A stretch of 8,190 nucleotides of DNA from Candidatus Eiseniibacteriota bacterium (GTDB lineage Bacteria; JAFGKV01). The stretch lies in assembly GCA_025453925.1 (NCBI GenBank), contig JALOPK010000141.1:1-8190 (forward strand), given 5' to 3'. Below are positions 1 through 5,450 of this stretch, in pieces; the stretch's first letter is position 1, and the number at the start of each line of letters is the position of its first letter. Position numbers and translations under genes: made by a program. The notes below the pieces were generated by a model. The model saw nothing but the letters and a program-made list of their open reading frames with translations. It searched no databases and was not told the DNA's origin.

Positions 1-2
1 CG

Positions 3-98
3 AGCAGTCTCCCCCCCTCTATGGGAAGGGTTCCAACGGAATGTATGAGCCACGGCCGCGAGGACAAGCGGGTCATGGTTCGCGGCATGGCCACTTGA
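3..98 (+). CDS. possible 3' end of an upstream gene (partial)
   Basis: Reading from base 3, the frame is open from the window edge to a TGA at 96-98, giving a tail that ends in the residues REDKRVMVRGMAT. The last 17 codons mostly end in G or C, as in the real genes here, and a 9-bp hairpin begins two bases after the stop, as expected at a gene end. No family can be recognised from about 31 residues. A second frame is also open from base 2, but it runs straight into the aminotransferase gene and so is not independent evidence. This is inference from codon use and the position of the hairpin. Confidence 0.3.
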   Translation, partial: SSLPPSMGRVPTECMSHGREDKRVMVRGMAT

Positions 99-99
99 T

Positions 100-128
100 C
101 AGCCGGGGGTTGACGCTCTCCCCGGCTG
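100..128 (+). terminator. hairpin upstream of the aminotransferase gene
   Basis: CAGCCGGGG (100-108) and CCCCGGCTG (120-128) form a perfect 9-bp stem with an 11-base loop. It starts two bases after the stop of the possible upstream gene tail. No T-run follows, so it is not a classical intrinsic terminator. The loop contains TTGACG (110-115), a good -35-like hexamer, but no convincing -10 follows at normal spacing (CACATT at 133-138). It could be a terminator, an mRNA 3' end, or a structure in the leader of the next gene. Confidence 0.35.
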
Positions 129-190
129 CGCCCACATTAGGCTGCTTCGAATCAGCAGGCGCGTGCTCTCCTGCAACGAGTGAGGTTTCC

Positions 191-1384
191 GTGCAACTCG
201 CTGAACGAGTATCCAGGATACAACCCTCCCTGACGCTGGAACTCTCGGCCAAGGCGTCCGCACTGGCCAAGGCCGGTCATCCAGTCATCAACCTGACCGT
301 GGGGGAGCCGGACTTTCCCACCCCCCGGCACGTCCGGCAGGCGGCCTTCGAGGCGATGGAGAAAGGGTTGACGAAGTACACCCCCAGCGCCGGCATCGTG
401 GAACTGCGCACTGCTGTGGCGAATCGCTTGAACGAAACCTGGGGCACCGCATACGAACCACGGAGCATCGTTATGGGCTCCGGCGCCAAGGAATCACTGG
501 CGAACGCGGTGCTGGCAACCTGCCAGATGGGCGATGAAGTGCTGATCCCGGCTCCGTACTGGTTGAGCTATCCCGAGATGGTGCGCCTTGCCCATGCCAC
601 GCCCGTCTTCATCCCCACGCGACTCCGCGACGAGTTCAAGCTCTCGCCCGAATGCCTGAAGGAGCACCTCACGCCGAGGTCTCGCCTCATCATCATCAAC
701 TCACCGTCGAACCCGACCGGCGTCGCGTATGATCGGGAGGAACTGGATGCACTGATCCCGCTGATCCTCGAACATCGGCTTTGGGTCATCTCAGATGAGA
801 TCTACAGCAGATTGCTCTACGATGGAAGACCACATTTCTCGCTTGCCGCGCATCCGGAAATCCGCGACCAGCTCATTCTGGTCGACGGGTGGTCGAAAGC
901 CTATGCGATGACCGGCTGGCGGATCGGGTTCCTTGCCGCGCCCGCGCAGGTCAGCTCTGCGGTGATCAGGATGCAGAGCCACACGACGTCCCACCCCTCA
1001 AGCATCTCGCAGTGGGCCGCGCTGGCGGCGCTCACCGGTCCCGAGGATGACCTGCACGCCATGGTACGGGAGTTCGAGCGGAGGCGAGACATGGCCTACG
1101 AACATCTCACGGCGATCCCGGATCTGCCTTGTCGGAAGCCCGAGGGAGCGTTCTACCTCTTCGCCGACGCGTCCGGCTACGTGGGTGCCCAATGGAAGGG
1201 AAAGAGCATCGACACGTCGCTTGCGCTGTGCGAGTATCTGCTGGAGGAACAGCGACTCGCCATGGTCCCCGGGTCCGTCTTCGGCGCGGAAGGCTTTATC
1301 AGGCTCAGCTACGCCGCCCAGTACGAGCGGGTCGCGGAGGGCATTGAGCGGCTCGCGTCAGGACTCGCGGCGCTCAGACGCTGA
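191..1384 (+). CDS. aspC: PLP-dependent aspartate aminotransferase (class I, subgroup Ib type)
   Basis: This cytoplasmic, pyridoxal-phosphate-dependent aminotransferase most likely exchanges the amino group between aspartate and 2-oxoglutarate; related subgroup Ib enzymes also act on prephenate or aromatic acids, and I cannot separate these here. The start is taken as GTG at 191, because GAGG at 182-185 lies 5 bases upstream and the protein then begins VQLAERVSRIQPSLTLELSAK, the usual family N-terminus. An in-frame ATG at 41 would add 50 residues without family resemblance. The product is 397 aa, the usual size. Visible landmarks are GEPDFPTP near the N-terminus, SGAKES, PAPYWLSYP, NPTG with N174, SDEIYS with D202 and Y205, the Schiff-base lysine K236 in SKAYAMTGWRIGF, and the carboxylate-binding R371 in FIRLSYA. 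All key residues are present, so it looks functional. It converges on the YbjQ-family gene. Confidence 0.93.
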   Translation: MQLAERVSRIQPSLTLELSAKASALAKAGHPVINLTVGEPDFPTPRHVRQAAFEAMEKGLTKYTPSAGIVELRTAVANRLNETWGTAYEPRSIVMGSGAKESLANAVLATCQMGDEVLIPAPYWLSYPEMVRLAHATPVFIPTRLRDEFKLSPECLKEHLTPRSRLIIINSPSNPTGVAYDREELDALIPLILEHRLWVISDEIYSRLLYDGRPHFSLAAHPEIRDQLILVDGWSKAYAMTGWRIGFLAAPAQVSSAVIRMQSHTTSHPSSISQWAALAALTGPEDDLHAMVREFERRRDMAYEHLTAIPDLPCRKPEGAFYLFADASGYVGAQWKGKSIDTSLALCEYLLEEQRLAMVPGSVFGAEGFIRLSYAAQYERVAEGIERLASGLAALRR

Positions 1385-1432
1385 CATCGCCGGAATCGGC
1401 AGTCAGGCTCGACCGACGGTGCTGCGCGGTCT

Positions 1433-1458
1433 TGGCCGCATCATCTCTCATGCGGCCA
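1433..1458. terminator. hairpin between convergent genes, probable bidirectional terminator
   Basis: TGGCCGCAT (1433-1441) and ATGCGGCCA (1450-1458) make a perfect 9-bp stem with an 8-base loop. It sits in the 108-bp gap between the convergent aminotransferase and YbjQ-family genes, where a shared terminator is expected. No T-tract follows on either side, so termination may be weak or factor-assisted. The rest of the gap shows nothing else. Confidence 0.5.
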
Positions 1459-1492
1459 GGAATGGAGCAGAGCACCCGTCCCACGTACAGGT

Positions 1493-1816
1493 CTAGTGCT
1501 GAGGTTCGATAGTGGCCGCCGTGCCATAGGCGAGGATTTCGGCCGCACCGCTCATGACTGATGTCGTGCTGAATCGGAGAGCTAGAACCGCATTGCCGCC
1601 AAGACGGGCCGCGTCTTCGAGCATCCGGTCGAGCGCCTGTTCCCTCGACTCGGCGATCATTTTGGTGTACTCCTCGATCTCGCCACCAGTGAGGTTCTTG
1701 ATTGCGGCAACGATGTCCTTGCCGATATCCTTCGCCCTGATGGTGTTCCCTTTGACCAACCCGAGCACTCTCGTGATCCGGAAACCAGGCACCGACTCAG
1801 TCGTCACCACGATCAT
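1493..1816 (-). CDS. YbjQ/UPF0145 family protein
   Basis: This small soluble protein of 107 aa matches the YbjQ/UPF0145 family (Pfam DUF74/YbjQ), sometimes named a putative heavy-metal-binding domain; its true function is unknown. The family pattern is clear: N-terminal VTTESVPGFRITRVLGLVKG, the central AKDIGKDIVAAIKNLTGGEI, a helix with REQALDRMLEDAARLGGNAVLAL, and a final beta hairpin ending in EILAYGTAATIEP. Length is typical (about 103-110 aa). AAGGAG at 1825-1830 lies 8 bases before the ATG. The ATG overlaps the stop of the upstream anti-sigma-type gene as ATGA (1813-1816), so the two are probably translated together. This makes it the third gene of the sigma-factor operon, which suggests, but does not prove, a role in envelope or metal stress. 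Confidence 0.88.
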   Translation of the reverse strand: MIVVTTESVPGFRITRVLGLVKGNTIRAKDIGKDIVAAIKNLTGGEIEEYTKMIAESREQALDRMLEDAARLGGNAVLALRFSTTSVMSGAAEILAYGTAATIEPQH

Positions 1817-2259
1817 CGTTGGATCTCCTTGTAGCGGTCATGGCGGAATGTGAGAAGCTTCTCCCGGACGGTCGAGGCGGTCAGCACGGCCATGCCGAGC
1901 GCCAGCAGCGCGCAGCCTGCGCGCACGGCCAGTGGGATTCCCGCATCCTGAAGCCATTCACGGCACGCGGCGTACAAGGCGTAGCACAGCAGCACGGTCG
2001 CCCCGGCGCCGGCGAGGATGTAGCCGGCGTTCCGCTCGAGGCGGTTGTACACCTGCCTCCAATGCTCATCCCACACTTGATCCGGGAGCTGCGATAGAGA
2101 CAACCCCTTCATGATTCCCTCCAGGCGCCGGAGCTGTTCCAGCTCCCGCCGGCAGTGAGGACAGCCATCAAGGTGCGCATTGAGCGCCGCTGCCTGCTCA
2201 TCAGACAGCCGACCATCGAGGAGTCCGCTCAGGAGGACGCCGGTTTCCTCACAGGTCAT
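1813..2259 (-). CDS. zinc-finger anti-sigma factor, two membrane helices
   Basis: This is a probable inner-membrane anti-sigma factor that would hold the adjacent ECF sigma factor inactive. The 148-aa product starts MTCEETG and has C3, H29, C33 and C36 in the putative zinc-finger pattern Hx3CxxC (zf-HC2 type). A linker follows, then two predicted membrane helices at about 79-99 and 109-130, and a basic tail ending DRYKEIQR. The chosen ATG (2257-2259) overlaps the sigma stop as TGATG and has AAGGA at 2266-2270, 6 bases upstream; an ATG at 2272-2274 would add only five residues. Most anti-sigma factors of this type have one membrane helix and an extracytoplasmic sensor. Here two helices with a short loop leave little outside the membrane, so the sensed signal may lie within the membrane or cytoplasm. 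Binding to the neighbouring sigma factor is inferred from gene order. Confidence 0.85.
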   Translation of the reverse strand: MTCEETGVLLSGLLDGRLSDEQAAALNAHLDGCPHCRRELEQLRRLEGIMKGLSLSQLPDQVWDEHWRQVYNRLERNAGYILAGAGATVLLCYALYAACREWLQDAGIPLAVRAGCALLALGMAVLTASTVREKLLTFRHDRYKEIQR

Positions 2260-2261
2260 CA
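2257..2261 (-). promoter_or_regulatory. TGATG stop/start overlap, translational coupling
   Basis: On the minus strand the sigma-factor TGA (2261-2259) shares its last base with the ATG of the anti-sigma gene (2259-2257). The Shine-Dalgarno site for the second gene lies inside the last codons of the first. Such an overlap usually keeps regulator and partner in fixed ratio. The next junction has a similar ATGA overlap (1813-1816). Confidence 0.75.
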
Positions 2262-2810
2262 GTCTTCCTTCCATGGGGCCATGCCTGCGGCCAGGGCCTT
2301 CCGTGCGTGATGCAGTCGCGACATGACTGTTCCGACCGGACAGCCGAGACTCCCGGCGATTTCCTCATAGGACAGATCCTGGAAATGGCGAAGGAGAATG
2401 ATCTCCCGGTGTTCGGGTTTCAGTTCCGCAAGTGCCCGGGCAAGATCGCGCCGGATCTCCACCGTCCTTGTGGAGTGATCGGTTTCTCCGCCCACGCGGT
2501 CGTCGAATTCCACGCATTCGCGGTCCCGCGACCGACGCGCGAGCCTCGACATGCACCGATTGCGGGCGATGGTGTAGAGCCAAGGGAAGAGCGGGGATCC
2601 CTGATGGAATCGAGGCAGTGCGCGCCAGGCTCGAATGAAAGTCTCCTGTGTCACATCCAGCGCCTCGTCACGATCAAGGAGTAGGCCGCTGGCAATCGAA
2701 AAGATGCGTGGTGCGTACATCCTGTACAGGTCTCCAAATGCGTCCTTGTGGCCAGACGATGCCGCACGGATGAGTTCCTGCTCACGCGGTGAGCTATCTT
2801 CCACGGACAT
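2259..2810 (-). CDS. ECF sigma factor (sigma-70 family, RpoE-like)
   Basis: This is an extracytoplasmic-function RNA polymerase sigma factor that would direct transcription of a stress regulon. With the ATG at 2808-2810 it is 183 aa, the family size. Region 2 spans about residues 25-93, with FGDLYRMYAPRIF, the DEALDVTQETFIRAWRAL segment that binds core polymerase and the -10 element, and PWLYTIARNRCMSRLARR. Region 4 spans about 123-173, with LKPEHREIILLRHFQDLSYEEIA followed by the helix-turn-helix GCPVGTVMSRLHHARKAL. GAAGGA lies 10 bases before this ATG. In-frame ATGs at 2858 and 2882 would add 16 or 24 residues unlike the family and lack a good ribosome site. It heads the operon with the anti-sigma and YbjQ-family genes. 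No clear ECF-type (GGAAC) autoregulatory promoter was seen in the upstream gap. Confidence 0.92.
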   Translation of the reverse strand: MSVEDSSPREQELIRAASSGHKDAFGDLYRMYAPRIFSIASGLLLDRDEALDVTQETFIRAWRALPRFHQGSPLFPWLYTIARNRCMSRLARRSRDRECVEFDDRVGGETDHSTRTVEIRRDLARALAELKPEHREIILLRHFQDLSYEEIAGSLGCPVGTVMSRLHHARKALAAGMAPWKED

Positions 2811-2987
2811 CGCAGTCGTATCCTTCGTTGCCTTTCCCGGATCATTTCGGCAACTCATACGCTGTACCCCACGGGCTCCCATCCTATTCTCGCCGCCTCT
2901 TGCACCGCGTGCTGCCGCCGTGTACCTTGCGCATGTGAGTTATCCCTTCACCTTCACCGGCCGCCCATCCAATCAAGGGGGATCACC

Positions 2988-3266
2988 ATGAAGGTCTCCG
3001 AACTCGAAGCAGCACTCTCGCAGAGAGTCGGCACGAGCCGCATGACAACCCGCCACTTCATCGCCGCGCTCAGGGACACTGTCGCCGAGCGACTCCTTGC
3101 GGATGACAAGGTAGTCATTCCCGGGCTGGGCACCTTCCGCCGCGTGGTCCGCGGTCCGAGACGCTGTTACAACCCCGTGCGGCGCAAGCAGGCAACCTTG
3201 CCTCCCCACGGCGCGCTCACGTTTACGCCGGCGCTGAAACTGCGGGAGAAACTGCGCACGCCCTGA
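2988..3266 (+). CDS. HU/IHF-family DNA-binding protein
   Basis: This 92-aa small histone-like protein probably binds and bends DNA as a dimer. The N-terminal half is the helical dimer body (MKVSELEAALSQRVG, then HFIAALRDTVAERLL). VVIPGLGTFRRV matches the conserved core strand, where HU has GFGTF. The beta-arm follows as RGPRRCYNPVRRKQA with the NP pair that intercalates at DNA kinks in HU/IHF, and FTPALKLREKL is the C-terminal helix. AAGGGGG at 2975-2981 lies 6 bases before the ATG. The arm is unusually rich in arginine and carries a cysteine just before the NP turn, so it may be a specialised paralogue rather than the main housekeeping HU. It is divergent from the sigma factor, and the 177-bp gap between starts could hold promoters for both. 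Family assignment is firm; the specialised role is inference. Confidence 0.87.
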   Translation: MKVSELEAALSQRVGTSRMTTRHFIAALRDTVAERLLADDKVVIPGLGTFRRVVRGPRRCYNPVRRKQATLPPHGALTFTPALKLREKLRTP

Positions 3267-3358
3267 TACCTGACTTCACCGGCAATACCGCGCGCCGTAC
3301 CCGGCAAAGCGCGCTCGATAGGGTTTCAGTCACGGCCGCTCGCGGCTCAACGGGAACT

Positions 3359-3375
3359 TGGGCGCCCCTCGCCCA
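3359..3375 (+). terminator. weak hairpin after the HU-family gene
   Basis: TGGGCG (3359-3364) and CGCCCA (3370-3375) form a 6-bp stem with a 5-base loop, about 93 bases after the HU-family stop, followed by the moderately T-rich TGATTCTTG. It is the best terminator candidate for that gene but is short, and such stems arise by chance in GC-rich DNA. Confidence 0.25.
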
Positions 3376-3432
3376 TGATTCTTGAATCCCGCGCACCGCA
3401 CAACCCGCGAGGGTGGCCTGTTCTCGGACTCC

Positions 3433-3459
3433 GGCGGGCGGTCTCAGGGCCCGCCCGCC
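3433..3459. terminator. hairpin spanning the stop of the secreted-protein gene
   Basis: GGCGGGCGG (3433-3441) and CCGCCCGCC (3451-3459) pair perfectly over 9 bp with a 9-base loop. The stop codon of the minus-strand gene (3444-3446) lies in the loop. It sits between convergent genes, as a terminator would, but no T-run follows on either strand. Confidence 0.4.
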
Positions 3460-3908
3460 CCGCGCCGCGTGGGCACAGCCTCGGTGGGCCCGGTGGTCGA
3501 GGTTGACGCGGAGGGGAGGAAGGTCAGACTTCTCAGATTCACGATGTGTCCCCGCCATTCCACGCCCTGCCGCGTGGTTCCGAAGATCGAATCATTACCC
3601 CAGAGACGGCCGTTCCTCGTGCTGCCATCCCTAAGTTCGATGGACATCGCGATCATCCTGCCGTCGCTCCCGCTCCGATTGAAGGTAATGCGAAGGATGT
3701 CGCGGTAGGGTATCTGCGGTCGGTCATCTCCGTCGATGTAGCACAGCACGCGGACCGGCTGCCTGTCGAAGTATTCCCAGACGTTCAAAACCGTGTCCGA
3801 CTTTGCATCCGTGTAGACCACGGCTGCATCGTATTGCTCGACAGGTTCTGCGCCGGCCGAAAGAGCGACAGCCGCGAGCAGGGCAACCGCGACGGCTGAC
3901 ATTCGCAT
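3444..3908 (-). CDS. secreted or periplasmic protein of unknown family
   Basis: I do not recognise the family. From the ATG at 3906-3908 the product is 154 aa. It opens with a signal peptide: MRM, then the hydrophobic stretch AVAVALLAAVALSAGA, with AGA before a likely cut at residue 20. The mature part looks beta-rich: IPYRDILRITFN, then SIELRDGSTRNGRLWG and a repeat-like GTTRQGVEWRGHIVNLRSLTFLP. This pattern of short strands around 'LRDG...G.L.G' recalls small beta-barrel domains in exported proteins. The tail is rich in S, T, P and G. The start is uncertain. AGGAGG at 3921-3926 is 12 bases from this ATG but only 6 from an in-frame TTG at 3912-3914, and an ATG at 3936-3938 would add ten residues with a more basic signal start. 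It lies 135 bp downstream of the HD-GYP-like gene on the same strand and may share its transcript. Confidence 0.75.
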   Translation of the reverse strand: MRMSAVAVALLAAVALSAGAEPVEQYDAAVVYTDAKSDTVLNVWEYFDRQPVRVLCYIDGDDRPQIPYRDILRITFNRSGSDGRMIAMSIELRDGSTRNGRLWGNDSIFGTTRQGVEWRGHIVNLRSLTFLPSASTSTTGPTEAVPTRRGAGGP

Positions 3909-3958
3909 CGCCAAAGGAGTCCTCCTAGTCTTTTCCATGTGCGCGGGCTCTCAGGTCA

Positions 3959-3987
3959 GGGATATGAAGTGACGACCACCGGAACAA
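3959..3987 (-). promoter_or_regulatory. weak promoter candidate for the secreted-protein gene
   Basis: On the minus strand TTGTTC (3987-3982) and TATCCC (3964-3959) are separated by 17 bases, with only the first three bases of each matching the consensus hexamers. It would start RNA near 3952, just ahead of all three possible start codons. The rest of the gap 3909-4043 shows no other signal. Co-transcription with the gene upstream remains an alternative. Confidence 0.2.
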
Positions 3988-4043
3988 GATACGCCCCAGC
4001 GACCGCATTTTCACGCATTGGGCATCCGTGGGCAAGGGACGCA

Positions 4044-5450
4044 CTACGCGCCGCCCACGAGCGAGCGCAGAAACGGCCCGGGCTCGATGCCCCGCTCACG
4101 TGGGTCGAATGCCCCGATGATGGAGATCGCAGCCCCCGATGCCGCCAGATCCAGGTGCGACGGCCTGTCGAGCACTCTCCCGGAGTCGTCGGCAATGATG
4201 CGCACCCCGGGCCGCAGGACATGCCGCGGGTTGTTCGTCACCACAAGTGCCCACCGCCCGTCACTGAGGTCGACGAAGGTACCCGGAGCGAATACTCCCA
4301 CCGTCGCCACGAACGCGGCGAAGAGCCTCGCATCGTATGCCCTTCCGGCGTCCTTCGAGAGTCTGAGAATCGCCTGGTCGCTTCTCAGAGCGGGGCGCCC
4401 TGCACGCTCCGACACCAGGTCAACGAATTCGTCCGCCAGGCCGACCAATTCGGCCATCGGATGCACCAGCCGCTTGCCGGGCACGCAGGGGTATCCGCTG
4501 AGATCGTGCAGCATATGATGCTCAAAGGCCACCACCACGCTCAATCGGTCGACGTTCTTGCTCGCCAGCAGCAGTCGGGCGCCTTCGACGGGGTGGGACT
4601 GGTAGATCTGCTGGTTCTCCAGGGCCGAGTCCCTCGTCAGTCCCAGCGCGAGGAGCCCCACGTCGTAGAGGAATGATGCCGTGCCGAGGGCTTGCACCTC
4701 CTCGATTCCGAGACCGAGCCTCCGCCCGTGGCCCACTGCGAGCGCCGTCACTCGCACCAAGCGGGTGAGCCATCGATCCTCGTGACCCTCCATGAGGGCC
4801 AGAGACAGCAAGGGAGAATCCCCCTCCACGAGGGCCTGGGTCAGCTCATAGACATAGGAGCGCGCGGGATCCGAGGGGATGGGCCGATGTGACTCCACAC
4901 TCTCGATGATTCCGTCGAGTCCGGTTCTCGCCTGCACGATCAGGTTCGAGCGGTCACGGGTAGCGGTCGCCGGCCTGATCGCGGGCGCCATGTCATCTTT
5001 TGCCTGCAGGGGCGTGGGCGTGAGGCGCTCCAGGGTGATGGTACGCACCCCCCTGGCGTGCAGTACCCTCTGCACGCCCCCACCCTCCGTCACTTCCTCG
5101 GGCGTTCGCTGCAGGATGTCGACCAGTTCGCTGAGGTCCGCGACGCAGCATCCCTGGCTGAAGGAGACCCGATCCACGCCATGCCCCTGCAGAACGCGCA
5201 GGAGGTAGGATGCCGCCGACGAAGCGCGGTAGGAGTCCCCATCGTCGAACACGATTTCCTCCCCCAGAACCCCCAGGTGCACCGCAGTCCGGCGACGCAA
5301 CAGCATCGTCAGCTCTTCCTCGGCCCGGGCGAGTCCTGTCGCGATCGACTGATGCCCGCGCGGATAGAGCTGCGCGACACGAAGTGCGCTGTTGAGGGAA
5401 CGAAGCAGATCGTCGACACTCCCGACTGCAGGGCTTCCGGGAGGGCTCAT
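4044..5450 (-). CDS. degenerate HD-GYP domain protein with LYPxxH N-terminal module
   Basis: This soluble 468-aa protein has two parts. Residues about 13-145 form a helix-rich module with LYPRGH (28-33), LGVLGEEIVFDD and LLRVLQGHGVDRVSF; the same layout is seen in the protein encoded just upstream. Residues about 220-380 are HD-GYP-like, the fold of cyclic-di-GMP phosphodiesterases. SHPVEGARLL with H286, EHH with H311 and H312, D316, SGYP (318-321) and ADEFVDL with D340 are kept. The HD pair is YD (Y262, D263), the usual following lysine is L266, and the first conserved histidine appears as R230. The rest, WALVVTNNPRHVLRPGVRII, resembles the beta extension common after HD-GYP domains. Loss of metal ligands suggests binding or regulation rather than catalysis. 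The ATG at 5450 has AAGGGAG 4 bases upstream and overlaps the previous stop as ATGA; an upstream in-frame ATG at 5513 lies inside that gene. Confidence 0.85.
   Translation of the reverse strand: MSPPGSPAVGSVDDLLRSLNSALRVAQLYPRGHQSIATGLARAEEELTMLLRRRTAVHLGVLGEEIVFDDGDSYRASSAASYLLRVLQGHGVDRVSFSQGCCVADLSELVDILQRTPEEVTEGGGVQRVLHARGVRTITLERLTPTPLQAKDDMAPAIRPATATRDRSNLIVQARTGLDGIIESVESHRPIPSDPARSYVYELTQALVEGDSPLLSLALMEGHEDRWLTRLVRVTALAVGHGRRLGLGIEEVQALGTASFLYDVGLLALGLTRDSALENQQIYQSHPVEGARLLLASKNVDRLSVVVAFEHHMLHDLSGYPCVPGKRLVHPMAELVGLADEFVDLVSERAGRPALRSDQAILRLSKDAGRAYDARLFAAFVATVGVFAPGTFVDLSDGRWALVVTNNPRHVLRPGVRIIADDSGRVLDRPSHLDLAASGAAISIIGAFDPRERGIEPGPFLRSLVGGA
5447..5450 (-). promoter_or_regulatory. 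ATGA overlap coupling the solenoid and HD-GYP-like genes
   Basis: On the minus strand the ATG of the HD-GYP-like gene (5450-5448) overlaps the TGA of the upstream gene (5449-5447). The ribosome site AAGGGAG (5461-5455) lies within the last codons of the upstream gene. This supports a strict two-gene unit with coupled translation. Confidence 0.75.

Noticed and set aside
41-190. N-terminal extension of the aminotransferase from the ATG at 41
   Set aside because: The 50 extra residues do not resemble the family, contain a hairpin-forming sequence, and the GTG at 191 has a ribosome site and the family N-terminus.
2811-2987. Promoters in the gap between the sigma-factor and HU-family genes
   Set aside because: TTGCAC (2900-2905) with TACCTT (2923-2928) has the right spacing but matches weakly, and no GGAAC-type ECF site was found, so none is annotated.
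3915-3926. AGGAG/CTCCT inverted repeat hiding a ribosome site
   Set aside because: The arms are separated by only two bases, too tight for a stable hairpin; at most four base pairs could form.
3939-4676. A 245-codon open frame on the + strand
   Set aside because: It is antisense to the HD-GYP-like gene, whose motifs are clear; the translation resembles no family.
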